From an uncultured Eubacteriales bacterium (GTDB lineage Bacteria > Bacillota > Clostridia > Oscillospirales > Oscillospiraceae): 25,038 nucleotides of DNA. A program made the position numbers and the translations under genes. Location: the NCBI GenBank assembly GCA_900546075.1, contig URBH01000033.1, forward strand, positions 1 to 25,038. The letters run 5' to 3'. Under the pieces are notes generated by a model. It made no database searches. It was given only the letters and a program-made list of their open reading frames with translations, and was not told the DNA's origin. Shown here in pieces: positions 1 to 8,986 of the stretch. The number at the start of each line of letters is the position of its first letter. The stretch's first letter is position 1.

Positions 1-92
1 TTGCAGCATCCAGTATTATCTGCGCTTTTGGCTTGGCATCTGCCGCACCTCGCTCACCGTATCGGCACTTAGAATTATGCGGTGTTGCCTTA
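1..92 (-). repeat. MITE-like repeat, partial copy cut by the window start
   Basis: The reverse complement of these bases matches 2252-2343 at 89 of 92 positions by eye. The copy therefore lies in the opposite orientation to the one downstream of pepF. Its terminal inverted repeat is at 72-92, facing pepF and ending about 13 bases before the pepF -35 box. The remaining ~200 bases of a full element would lie outside the window. No coding capacity is visible. Confidence 0.85.
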
Positions 93-105
93 AATAAAAA
101 CGGAT

Positions 106-133
106 TTGTTTTTTCTAACATTTGGTGTATAAT
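106..133 (+). promoter_or_regulatory. Promoter of pepF (sigma-A type)
   Basis: A perfect -10 box TATAAT (128-133) lies 16 bases after a -35-like TTGTTT (106-111). Transcription would start near 140, giving an untranslated leader of roughly 105 bases before the pepF start. The promoter begins just after the repeat at 1-92, so the repeat edge may have shaped this promoter. Confidence 0.65.
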
Positions 134-245
134 ACTTTTATACTGGGTTTGTCTGTGCAGGATGAATGGTGCCTGCATGGAGGGCAGGGGAGAACGCTTC
201 CCTGACTGGCTCAGAAAGACACCATATAGAAAAGGAGAATCCGCC

Positions 246-2060
246 ATGTCGGAAGCATTGAAAGAACGCAAAGAGATGGACCCGCAGTACCAGTGGGACC
301 TGACCAAAATGTACGCCAGCGATGCGGAATGGGAAAAGGCTTTTGCCGCCATTGACCCAAAAATTGAAGCTTTGGCTGCCTGGGAGGGCAAGCTGAACAA
401 CGCTGCCAGCATTCGTGAATTTTATGATGCAGAAATCGGCGTGTTCCGTGAACTGGAAAACCTGGCTGTCTACACCAGCCTGCGTCTGAGCGAGGATACC
501 CGTGCTGATGACGCCCAGAGCATGGATGCCCGCGCTACCGCCAAATATGTAAAGGCTGTCGGTACCATCGCCTATGCTCAGCCGGAAATCCTGGCACTGC
601 CGCAGGAAACCCTGGATGCCATCATGGCTGACAAGCAGGTTGCCCCCTATCGTTTTGCTCTGGAAGACCTGCTGCGTGCAAAGCCTCACACCCTGACCGC
701 CCCGGAAGAAAAGCTGCTGGCTGCTTTCGGTGAGGCATTCGGCACCCCGAAAAATGTTGCCGATAACCTGGAAGACGCCGACATGGTGTTCGATTCCGTC
801 AAGGATGGCGAGGGCAACGATGTGGAGCTGACCGCTTCCAACTACATCCTGCTGCAAACCTCCAATGACCGCGTACTGCGCAAGAATGCCTTTGAAAGCT
901 ACTACAAGAGCTTCCGCCAGCACATCAACACGCTGGCTGCCTCTTACTCCGGCGCTGTCAAGACCGCTGCCGCCGAAGCCTCCGTCCGTCATTATGAATC
1001 TTCCCGCGCCATGTCCATGGCAGGGGAGAACGTGCCCGGCCAGGTCTATGATAACCTGGTGGCTACTGTGCGCAAGCACCTGCCGGATATGTACCGCTAC
1101 GTTGCTCTGCGCAAGCGCATCCTGGGTGTGGACGAGCTGCACTACTATGATGTGTACGCCCCGCTGACCAAGGGCGTCAGCGCCCATTACACCTATGACC
1201 AGGCCAAGCAGATGGTTCTGGATGCCGTTGCACCGCTGGGCGAAGAGTACGGCACCATCGTTCGCAAGGGCTTTGCCGAGCGCTGGATCGATGTGTTCCC
1301 CAACAAGGGCAAGAGCGGCGGCGCTTACTCCGGCGGCAGCTATGATTCCAACCCCTATATCATGTGCAACTTTACCGGTACGCTGGACAGCGTTTCCACC
1401 ATTGCGCATGAGATGGGCCACAGCATGCACAGCTGGTTCAGCCGCCATACCCAGCCTGCCCAGTATGCCGACTATACCCTGTTTGTCGCAGAGGTCGCTT
1501 CCACCGTCAACGAGAACCTGCTCATTGAGCACCTGCTGGCAGAAAAGAACCAGGATCCCGCAACCCGCCTGGCTCTGCTGAATCAGTACCTCGAAAATTT
1601 CAAGGGAACCGTCTACCGCCAGACGATGTTTGCCGAGTTTGAGCGCGATGCCCACGCCATGGCCGAGCGCGGCGAAGCCCTGAATCCCGCCGCCCTGAAC
1701 AATCTGTACAAGAAGCTCATTGTGGACTACTTTGGACCGGAGCTGGTTGTGGATGACGAAGTACAGTACGAGTGGGCACGCATCCCGCACTTCTACCGCC
1801 CGTTCTATGTTTATAAGTATGCAACCGGCTATTCCACTGCCGTGGCATTGTCCGAGGGCATCCTGAAGAACGGTGAACCGGCTGTTAAGAAGTACCTGGA
1901 GTTCCTGCACATGGGCGGCAGCGCTTACCCGCTGGATGAGTTGCGCCATGCCGGTGTGGACCTGACCACCCCCGCCCCGGTGGATGCTGCCCTGGATAAG
2001 TTCGGCCGCATTCTGGACGAAGCCGAAGCCTGCGTGGCACAGCTGGAAGCTGCAAAATAA
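246..2060 (+). CDS. pepF: Oligoendopeptidase F (M3 family zinc metallopeptidase)
   Basis: This is a cytoplasmic zinc endopeptidase that cuts short peptides of roughly 7-17 residues, as in peptide recycling. The product is 604 residues, the usual PepF length. The zinc site HEMGH is at residues 388-392, and the likely third ligand is Glu416 in an AEVASTVNE stretch, the M3 arrangement. An N-terminal oligopeptidase F domain (about residues 100-190) precedes the M3 catalytic domain (about 190-590). I chose ATG 246 because AAAGGAGA lies just before it and the protein then begins as family members do; the frame stays open upstream to base 33, but that part runs through repeat and promoter DNA. No signal peptide is seen. 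The gene is monocistronic, with its own promoter and a likely terminator, and is flanked by inverted repeat copies. All arginine codons I read are CGC or CGT. Confidence 0.95.
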   Translation: MSEALKERKEMDPQYQWDLTKMYASDAEWEKAFAAIDPKIEALAAWEGKLNNAASIREFYDAEIGVFRELENLAVYTSLRLSEDTRADDAQSMDARATAKYVKAVGTIAYAQPEILALPQETLDAIMADKQVAPYRFALEDLLRAKPHTLTAPEEKLLAAFGEAFGTPKNVADNLEDADMVFDSVKDGEGNDVELTASNYILLQTSNDRVLRKNAFESYYKSFRQHINTLAASYSGAVKTAAAEASVRHYESSRAMSMAGENVPGQVYDNLVATVRKHLPDMYRYVALRKRILGVDELHYYDVYAPLTKGVSAHYTYDQAKQMVLDAVAPLGEEYGTIVRKGFAERWIDVFPNKGKSGGAYSGGSYDSNPYIMCNFTGTLDSVSTIAHEMGHSMHSWFSRHTQPAQYADYTLFVAEVASTVNENLLIEHLLAEKNQDPATRLALLNQYLENFKGTVYRQTMFAEFERDAHAMAERGEALNPAALNNLYKKLIVDYFGPELVVDDEVQYEWARIPHFYRPFYVYKYATGYSTAVALSEGILKNGEPAVKKYLEFLHMGGSAYPLDELRHAGVDLTTPAPVDAALDKFGRILDEAEACVAQLEAAK

Positions 2061-2140
2061 GCAGGGGAAAGTCCTGGGGTGTATCTGAAAAATTCGAAAA
2101 TTTAGTCTGTTTCTGCAAACACAGCGGGATTTTGCGTTAA

Positions 2141-2178
2141 AAAGCCTTGGAATCCGCAAAGGATTCCTATGGCTCTTT
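2141..2178 (+). terminator. Probable terminator of pepF
   Basis: A seven-pair stem GGAATCC/GGATTCC closes a GCAAA loop and is extended by AGCC/GGCT below a small internal loop (stem 2143-2174). Only a short CTTT follows, so termination may be inefficient. The rest of 2061-2250 is AT-rich with no credible gene. Confidence 0.5.
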
Positions 2179-2251
2179 GCCTTACATCCTGCTTGCGTTT
2201 GCGAAATATCTGTCATTTTCTTTGTTTTCAGAGACACCTTAAGTGCAAAAT

Positions 2252-2541
2252 TAGGGCAATACCGCATAATTCTAAGTGCCGATACGGCGAGCGAGGTGCG
2301 GCAGATGCCAAGCCAAAAGCGCAGATAATACTGGATGCTGCAAAGGTGAGCGCCGCCAGTGGCGGAAACAGCGAACCGAAGCAGGGGCAGCGGTCGCAGA
2401 GTGCGAGGGGCTTTTGCCCCCGAAGCACGATGCGGGTACCGCAACCCGACATTATCGAGCATTTTGGCAACGCAGATGCCGTGCCGCAGCCGCCGGAGCG
2501 GTGCTTGAGCCGTTAGGCGGGAATTGTGCGGTATTGCCTTA
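2252..2541 (+). mobile_element. Complete MITE-like element with 21-bp terminal inverted repeats
   Basis: The ends 2252-2272 and 2521-2541 are inverted repeats matching at 19 of 21 positions. Each begins with TA, compatible with insertion at a TA dinucleotide, as is typical of IS630/Tc1-mariner relatives; that assignment is inferred. The ~290-bp interior is GC-rich and full of small palindromes, for example GGGGC-TTTT-GCCCC near 2410. It encodes no transposase; open frames across it are not gene-like. A second, inverted, partial copy occurs at 1-92. The element sits between the pepF terminator and the rpsL promoter and accounts for most of the 666-base gap between the two genes. Confidence 0.7.
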
Positions 2542-2604
2542 GAACCCCCAGTGCAGAAAATCAGCATCTTGCACGATTATTTGAAATATTTTTTGTGAAT
2601 ACTC

Positions 2605-2633
2605 TTGACAGAGCGTGGTTTATCCGCTATTAT
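2605..2633 (+). promoter_or_regulatory. Strong sigma-A promoter of the str operon
   Basis: A consensus -35 TTGACA (2605-2610) is separated by 17 bases from TATTAT (2628-2633), with a further TATAAT register at 2631-2636. Transcription would start near 2640, leaving a leader of about 87 bases before rpsL. This is the best-matching promoter in the window, as expected for ribosomal protein and elongation factor genes. Confidence 0.85.
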
Positions 2634-2726
2634 AATAAATGCGTGAGTTAAGGGGTCAAGTGCGGCCAAAATGGAAGCACAACCCCCGCAAAAACTGCGC
2701 GGAATAATCAAGAAAGGAGAAAAGAA

Positions 2727-3152
2727 ATGCCTACTTTTAACCAGCTCGTACGCAAAGGCCGTGAGGTCCTGGTAACCAAGAGCACTGCTCCTGCCCTTCA
2801 GAAGAGCTACAACTCCCAGAAGAAGCAGTACACCACCATGAACAGCCCCCAGAAGCGTGGTGTTTGCACCGCTGTTCGTACCATGACCCCCAAAAAGCCC
2901 AACTCTGCTCTGCGTAAAGTTGCCCGTGTCCGCCTGACGAATGGTATCGAGGTCACCTCCTACATTCCTGGTATCGGCCATAACCTGCAGGAGCACAGCG
3001 TTGTCCTGATCCGTGGCGGTCGTGTTAAGGACCTGCCCGGTGTCCGTTACCACATCATCCGTGGTACTCTGGATACTCAGGGTGTTGCAAACCGTAACCA
3101 GGCTCGCAGCAAATACGGCGCAAAGCGTCCCAAGGCCGGTGCCAAGAAGTAA
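2727..3152 (+). CDS. rpsL: 30S ribosomal protein S12
   Basis: S12 sits at the decoding centre of the small ribosomal subunit and controls tRNA selection accuracy. The product is 141 residues, the longer Firmicutes form (about 137-140 residues against 124 in E. coli), with the extra segment at about residues 16-38. The core signature PKKPNSALRK is at 55-64. The GGRVKDLPGVRYH motif near 98-109 contains Asp102, the residue corresponding to the methylthiolated Asp of E. coli. Lys56 and Lys101, the common sites of streptomycin-resistance changes, are both unaltered lysines. AAAGGAGA (2713-2720) precedes ATG 2727. It is the first gene of rpsL-rpsG-fusA-tuf; no rpoBC or L7Ae-like gene lies directly upstream, where the element at 2252-2541 is found instead. 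Confidence 0.98.
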   Translation: MPTFNQLVRKGREVLVTKSTAPALQKSYNSQKKQYTTMNSPQKRGVCTAVRTMTPKKPNSALRKVARVRLTNGIEVTSYIPGIGHNLQEHSVVLIRGGRVKDLPGVRYHIIRGTLDTQGVANRNQARSKYGAKRPKAGAKK

Positions 3153-3166
3153 GGAAACATCTTTTC

Positions 3167-3198
3167 GCCATAAAATGGTCAGCTGACCCTTTTGTGGC
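3167..3198 (+). promoter_or_regulatory. Large hairpin between rpsL and rpsG, candidate S7 control site
   Basis: Bases 3167-3175 pair with 3190-3198 (one G-U pair), and 3177-3180 pair with 3185-3188. A single mismatch separates the two stems and the loop is AGCU. That makes 13 pairs with no U-tract after them, so it is not a classic terminator. It lies in the 111-base gap before rpsG. In E. coli, S7 represses its own translation by binding the S12-S7 intercistronic RNA; the same role here is inference from position. Confidence 0.55.
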
Positions 3199-3263
3199 AT
3201 AACGGGAGTTTTCTTTAACTTTCGAGTACCGATGATATCATTAATGTGAAGGAGGGAAGAAAG

Positions 3264-3734
3264 ATGCCCAGAAGAGGTAAAATCGCAAAGCGCGAAGTTC
3301 TGGCTGATCCTATTTACAATTCCAAGCTCGTCACCCGTCTGGTCAACAGCATCATGCTGGATGGCAAGAAGGGCGTCGCTCAGAAGATCGTTTACGAAGC
3401 TTTTGAGACTGTCAAAGAGAAGACCGGCAACGATCCTCTCGAAATGTTCGAGAAGGCCATGGAAAACATCATGCCCAGCCTCGAAGTTAAGGCCCGCCGT
3501 GTCGGCGGCTCCACCTACCAGGTTCCCCTGGAGGTCAGCCCCGCCCGCCGCGAGACCCTCGGCCTGCGCTGGCTGACTCTGTACAGCCGCAGCCGTGGTG
3601 AAAAGACCATGTCCGCTCGCCTGGCCGCCGAGATCATCGACGCTACCAACAACGTTGGCGGCGCCGTCAAGAAGCGCGAAGATACCCACAAGATGGCAGA
3701 AGCCAACAAGGCTTTCGCGCATTACCGTTATTGA
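3264..3734 (+). CDS. rpsG: 30S ribosomal protein S7
   Basis: S7 is a primary 16S rRNA binding protein that nucleates assembly of the 30S head and contacts E-site tRNA. The product is 156 residues, exactly the usual length. The N-terminus (PRRGKIAKREVLADPIYNS) and the conserved stretch from GGSTYQVPLEV onward to the RGEKTMSARLA segment are typical. ATG 3264 is chosen over the in-frame ATG at 3246 because AAGGAGG (3248-3254) lies between them at proper spacing and family members start with MPRRG. The gene follows rpsL after a structured 111-base gap and precedes fusA by 25 bases. It is expected to be co-transcribed from the promoter at 2605. Confidence 0.98.
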   Translation: MPRRGKIAKREVLADPIYNSKLVTRLVNSIMLDGKKGVAQKIVYEAFETVKEKTGNDPLEMFEKAMENIMPSLEVKARRVGGSTYQVPLEVSPARRETLGLRWLTLYSRSRGEKTMSARLAAEIIDATNNVGGAVKKREDTHKMAEANKAFAHYRY

Positions 3735-3759
3735 TCTGCTTACTGAGGAGGTTTAAGCC

Positions 3760-5883
<2,124 letters not shown>

Positions 5884-5908
5884 TTCTGCACAAATTCGCG
5901 CAAAATAC

Positions 5909-5937
5909 TTGATTTTTCTTGAAAAATCTAGTATGAT
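5909..5937 (+). promoter_or_regulatory. Internal promoter of tuf
   Basis: TTGATT (5909-5914) lies 17 bases before TATGAT (5932-5937) in the 105-base gap between fusA and tuf. This would supply extra EF-Tu transcript. A six-pair hairpin, ATAGCC/GGCTAT (5936-5941 with 5950-5955) followed by TTTTAT, overlaps the start region. It could weaken read-through from fusA, but it is too small to call a terminator. Confidence 0.65.
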
Positions 5938-5988
5938 AGCCTTACAACAGGCTATTTTATCTGTTTGAATTAAAGGAGGATACTTCCA

Positions 5989-7194
5989 ATGGCTGAAAAG
6001 GAAAAATTTGACCGCTCTTTGGAGCATGTCAACATCGGTACCATCGGTCACGTTGACCACGGCAAGACCACTCTGACTGCCGCTATCACCAAGACCCTGG
6101 CTCTGAAGGGCGATGCCGATTTCATGGATTACTCCAGCATCGATAAGGCTCCTGAAGAGAAGGCTCGTGGTATCACGATCAACACCGCTCACGTTGAGTA
6201 CCACACCGAGAAGCGTCACTATGCCCACGTTGACTGCCCGGGCCATGCTGACTACATCAAGAACATGATCACCGGTGCTGCTCAGATGGACGGCGCTATC
6301 CTGGTTGTTGCTGCAACCGATGGCCCGATGCCGCAGACCCGTGAGCACATCCTGCTGGCTCGTCAGGTTGGCGTGCCCAAGATCGTTGTGTTCCTGAACA
6401 AGTGCGATATGGTTGACGACGAAGAGCTGCTCGACCTGGTCGAAATGGAAGTCCGCGAGCTGCTGGACAGCCAGGATTTCGACGGCGACAACACCCCGAT
6501 CATCCGTGGTTCCGCTCTGAAGGCTCTGGAGAGCACTTCTACCGATCCCAACGCACCTGAGTACAAGTGCATTTGGGAGCTGATGGACGCTGTTGACAAC
6601 TACATCCCGACTCCGGACCGTGCTGCTGATAAGCCGTTCCTGATGCCCGTTGAGGACGTTATGACCATCTCCGGCCGTGGCACCGTTGCTACCGGTCGTG
6701 TTGAGCGTGGTACTGCTCATGTCGGCGATCAGATGGAAATCGTTGGTCTGAAGGAAGAGAAGATGACCACCACCATCACTGGTCTGGAAATGTTCCGCAA
6801 GAGCCTCGAGTTCGCTCAGGCTGGCGACAACATCGGCGCTCTGCTGCGTGGTGTTGACCGTGACCAGATCGAGCGTGGCCAGGTTCTGGCTGTTCCCGGC
6901 TCTGTTCATCCCCACACCACTTTCGATGGCCATGTTTACGTCCTGAAGAAGGAAGAAGGCGGCCGTCATACCCCGTTCTTCAACAACTATCGTCCTCAGT
7001 TCTACTTCCGTACCACCGACGTTACCGGCATCATCTCCCTGCCCGAAGGCGTTGAGATGTGCATGCCCGGCGACAACGTTGTTATGAGCGTTGAGCTGAT
7101 CACCCCCATCGCTATCGAGAAGGGCCTGCGTTTCGCTATCCGTGAAGGCGGCCGTACCGTTGGTTCCGGTGTCGTTACCGAGATCGACGAGTAA
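5989..7194 (+). CDS. tuf: Translation elongation factor Tu
   Basis: EF-Tu carries aminoacyl-tRNA to the ribosomal A site as a GTP complex. The product is 401 residues, the normal length. Motifs are GHVDHGKT (20-27), DCPGHADY (from 82) and NKCD (137-140); domains II and III follow with the GRGTVATGRVERG signature. AAAGGAGGA just upstream of ATG 5989 gives strong initiation. It is the last gene of the str operon and is followed at once by a strong terminator. All arginine codons I read are CGT or CGC, in sharp contrast with the gene that follows. No sequence sign of elfamycin resistance was assessed with confidence. Confidence 0.98.
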   Translation: MAEKEKFDRSLEHVNIGTIGHVDHGKTTLTAAITKTLALKGDADFMDYSSIDKAPEEKARGITINTAHVEYHTEKRHYAHVDCPGHADYIKNMITGAAQMDGAILVVAATDGPMPQTREHILLARQVGVPKIVVFLNKCDMVDDEELLDLVEMEVRELLDSQDFDGDNTPIIRGSALKALESTSTDPNAPEYKCIWELMDAVDNYIPTPDRAADKPFLMPVEDVMTISGRGTVATGRVERGTAHVGDQMEIVGLKEEKMTTTITGLEMFRKSLEFAQAGDNIGALLRGVDRDQIERGQVLAVPGSVHPHTTFDGHVYVLKKEEGGRHTPFFNNYRPQFYFRTTDVTGIISLPEGVEMCMPGDNVVMSVELITPIAIEKGLRFAIREGGRTVGSGVVTEIDE

Positions 7195-7216
7195 TTTCCC
7201 GTTAGATAGTTAGCTT

Positions 7217-7248
7217 AAAAGGCGTGACCTTCGGGTCACGCCTTTTTT
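7217..7248 (+). terminator. Strong intrinsic terminator of the str operon
   Basis: A nine-pair GC-rich stem, GGCGTGACC with GGTCACGCC, closes a stable UUCG tetraloop. It is followed by six T residues and preceded by AAAA, which lets the hairpin extend into the T-tract. A smaller CGGT/ACCG hairpin followed by TTTT lies just after it (7251-7267). Confidence 0.95.
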
Positions 7249-7277
7249 AGCGGTTTTTGACCGTTTTCCAAAAATCT

Positions 7278-7306
7278 TTGTCCATTGTCTGCTGGTTTCC
7301 TACTAT
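7278..7306 (+). promoter_or_regulatory. Promoter of the sigma factor operon
   Basis: TTGTCC (7278-7283), a 17-base spacer and TACTAT (7301-7306) make a plausible sigma-A-type promoter (4 of 6 matches in each box). The start site would fall near 7312, inside the palindrome described next. An ECF-type promoter read by the operon's own sigma factor is an alternative that sequence alone cannot decide. Confidence 0.5.
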
Positions 7307-7310
7307 AGCG

Positions 7311-7326
7311 GTGTAAGGCCTTACAC
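7311..7326. promoter_or_regulatory. Perfect 16-bp palindrome, candidate operator
   Basis: GTGTAAGGCCTTACAC reads the same on both strands without interruption. It sits 4 bases after the -10 box and ends 5 bases before the ribosome binding site AAGGAGG. A dimeric DNA-binding regulator could bind here and block initiation. In RNA it would make only a short stem, so a DNA site is more likely than a terminator. Confidence 0.5.
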
Positions 7327-7345
7327 ATCACAAGGAGGTGTCCTG

Positions 7346-7906
7346 ATGGAAGATACCCAGATCATCGCGCTTTATCTGTCCCGGCAGGAAGCGGCCATCG
7401 GCGAGACGGCGAAGAAATACGGCGGATACATCAATCAGATCGCCTACAACATCCTGCGCTGCCGGGAGGATACGGAGGAAATCGCGGCGGATACGTATCT
7501 GGCCGCCTGGAATGCCATCCCGCCGGAAGTTCCCAGAGTGCTGAAGCACTTTCTGTCCCGGATCACCCGGAATCTGGCCTTTGACCGGCTGGACTACATC
7601 ACTGCCAAACGCAGAGATGTGCATATGATCACCCTGCTGTCGGAGCTGGACGCCTGTCTGCCGGATCCACACTCCGACGTGGAAGCCGCCGTGGACGCAA
7701 AGCTGGCCGCGGGAAGCGTGAACCGGTTCCTGTCCCAGCTGGATAAGATGGACTGCGCCGTGTTCCTGAGCCGCTATTATTACAGCATGACCATTTCGGA
7801 AATTGCGGATAAGCTTGGCCTGACGGAACGGAACGTGAAGTACCGCTTGAGCTGCCTGCGGCAAAAGCTGCGCAGACAGCTGGAAAAGGAGGGAATCAGC
7901 GTATGA
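7346..7906 (+). CDS. ECF-type RNA polymerase sigma factor
   Basis: A 186-residue sigma-70 family protein with only regions 2 and 4, the extracytoplasmic-function layout. Region 2 spans about residues 18-85 (KYGGYINQIAYNIL, then DTEEIAADTYLAAWNAIP). Region 4 spans about residues 118-180, with the helix-turn-helix ISEIADKLGLTERNVKYRLS. It would direct RNA polymerase to a small regulon, normally while released from a membrane anti-sigma factor. AAGGAGGTG precedes ATG 7346. The stop overlaps the start of the next gene by 4 bases (ATGA), so the two are translationally coupled. Eight of 16 arginine codons are CGG and three AGA, unlike the str genes just upstream. The exact ECF group and signal are unknown. 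Confidence 0.9.
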   Translation: MEDTQIIALYLSRQEAAIGETAKKYGGYINQIAYNILRCREDTEEIAADTYLAAWNAIPPEVPRVLKHFLSRITRNLAFDRLDYITAKRRDVHMITLLSELDACLPDPHSDVEAAVDAKLAAGSVNRFLSQLDKMDCAVFLSRYYYSMTISEIADKLGLTERNVKYRLSCLRQKLRRQLEKEGISV

Positions 7907-8886
7907 ACGGGAAGAACCTTTTCAGAGCATTGGAGTACGTGGATGACAGGTATCTGGACATAGCGGACGCCGCCGTACAGGAGGCAACCGATATGAAACA
8001 AAAGCACTTTTCCGGGAGGAAAACCATCCTATACATTCTGGCCGCGGCCATCTGCGTCAGCCTGCTCACCGTGACCGCCGCGGCGGCGGGGTGGATACCG
8101 GGCATTTTTGCCGCCGCTCAGCCCAAGGCAACGCCGCGGGATGCGCCTGTTCTGGAAGCGGCGCAGAGCGTGACCCAGCCCCAAACGCCGGAAACCGTCG
8201 AATTTGCCGAGGCGGACTACACCAAGTTCACGCTGTTTCAGAGCTACTATGACGGGAAATCCGTTGCGCTGGGCTATGACCTGTCCGAGGTCATGCCTGG
8301 GGAAACGGTGGTAGGGTTTACGCCGGAGGACGCGCTGAAGCAGGAGATCCTGCAAAGACCCGACAATCAGTTTTGGTGCGAGATGTACGGCCTGACGGAC
8401 GACACTGTCGACCAGTATCTGGAAGCGGGCGTCTGGACGCAGGAGGAGTATGACCAGCGTCTGGCGGGAAGAAGCGAGTGCGCAAGGAAATACGACCTGC
8501 GCGGAGATTCTCAGATCTCCATGGACGACGAACTGCGTGCGCTTCTCACCGACGGGGAATACAAAAAATTCTGGGAAATCCTGGGGGAAACGGGCTCGTG
8601 CTGCGTAGCAATCCCGATAAAGCCCTACGTCGGCGACCACATTCTTCTGAACGGTGCGGATGAACCCGCGGATCGGGGAGACTACACCACGGAGGAAGGG
8701 GAGTGTCTGGTGCTGAACAATCTGCCCGCCGCCGCCCGGAATCAGCCGTCCATCACGGTGGGGCTGAAATTCAAATCCGGCTGGAGCTATTACTATATGG
8801 AGCTGTCGGGAACCAGCTACCGCCTTTACGTTCCCAATCCGGACTATGTTACGACCATCACGCTGGAAAACGAAAACAAACCATGA
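7903..8886 (+). CDS. Single-pass membrane protein, probable anti-sigma factor or sensor partner
   Basis: I do not recognise a named family with certainty. The 327-residue product has a cytoplasmic head of about 40 residues (NLFRALEYVDDRYLDIADAA), a hydrophobic helix at about 41-62 and an outer domain of some 260 residues. The domain opens with a Pro/Thr/Gln-rich linker (about 70-95). Similar head-helix-outer-domain proteins often follow ECF sigma genes in Clostridia and act as anti-sigma factors, so that role is inferred from context and layout. The 4-base overlap with the sigma gene supports a stoichiometric pair. No zinc-binding HxxxCxxC anti-sigma motif is visible. The outer domain holds a Cys-Cys pair (GETGSCCVAIP) and an acidic middle rich in Asp/Glu/Tyr; no enzyme motif is recognised. 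Confidence 0.75.
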   Translation: MNGKNLFRALEYVDDRYLDIADAAVQEATDMKQKHFSGRKTILYILAAAICVSLLTVTAAAAGWIPGIFAAAQPKATPRDAPVLEAAQSVTQPQTPETVEFAEADYTKFTLFQSYYDGKSVALGYDLSEVMPGETVVGFTPEDALKQEILQRPDNQFWCEMYGLTDDTVDQYLEAGVWTQEEYDQRLAGRSECARKYDLRGDSQISMDDELRALLTDGEYKKFWEILGETGSCCVAIPIKPYVGDHILLNGADEPADRGDYTTEEGECLVLNNLPAAARNQPSITVGLKFKSGWSYYYMELSGTSYRLYVPNPDYVTTITLENENKP

Positions 8887-8894
8887 TTTTACGT

Positions 8895-8923
8895 GGCAGC
8901 CGCCTGCACGGCTGCCCCGTTTT
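8895..8923 (+). terminator. Terminator of the sigma operon
   Basis: An eight-pair stem GGCAGCCG/CGGCTGCC (8895-8902 with 8909-8916) closes a six-base loop and is followed within three bases by TTTT. It starts 8 bases after the stop codon of the membrane partner gene. Confidence 0.7.
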
Positions 8924-8949
8924 CGCCGCCGGAATACGCACGGTTTCGA

Positions 8950-8977
8950 CCTCCCGGGCATAGATTGTGCCGGGAGG
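8950..8977 (+). promoter_or_regulatory. Hairpin that contains the ribosome binding site of the DUF3343 gene
   Basis: CCTCCCG (8950-8956) pairs with CGGGAGG (8971-8977); with one bulged G the stem extends inward through GCA/TGC. The right arm carries GGGAGG (8972-8977), the only good ribosome binding site for ATG 8987 at a 9-base spacing. TTTT follows, so the structure could end transcription, hide the start, or both. Confidence 0.55.
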
Positions 8978-8986
8978 TTTTGCGTT

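Noticed and set aside
33..245. Extending PepF upstream to base 33.
   Set aside because: The added 71 residues would be encoded by the repeat, the promoter and the leader. The ribosome binding site and family length both fit ATG 246.
2169..2542. Small open frames of 80-115 codons inside the MITE-like element.
   Set aside because: They follow the palindromic GC-rich repeat on both strands, have no ribosome binding sites and no recognisable product.
138..2567. An 809-codon open frame on the - strand opposite pepF and the repeat.
   Set aside because: pepF has clear catalytic motifs, promoter and ribosome binding site on the + strand. The antisense product is low-complexity and runs through both repeat copies.
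2640..2726. A riboswitch or ribosomal-protein leader RNA before rpsL.
   Set aside because: The 87-base leader has only short, weak pairings such as CCGC/GCGG and no known leader motif that I can recognise.
2727..3152. Streptomycin-resistant form of S12.
   Set aside because: Lys56 and Lys101, the usual changed positions, are unaltered.
5936..5958. A terminator between fusA and tuf.
   Set aside because: The stem has only six pairs with a short broken T-tract and overlaps the tuf start region. I kept it as a note under the tuf promoter.
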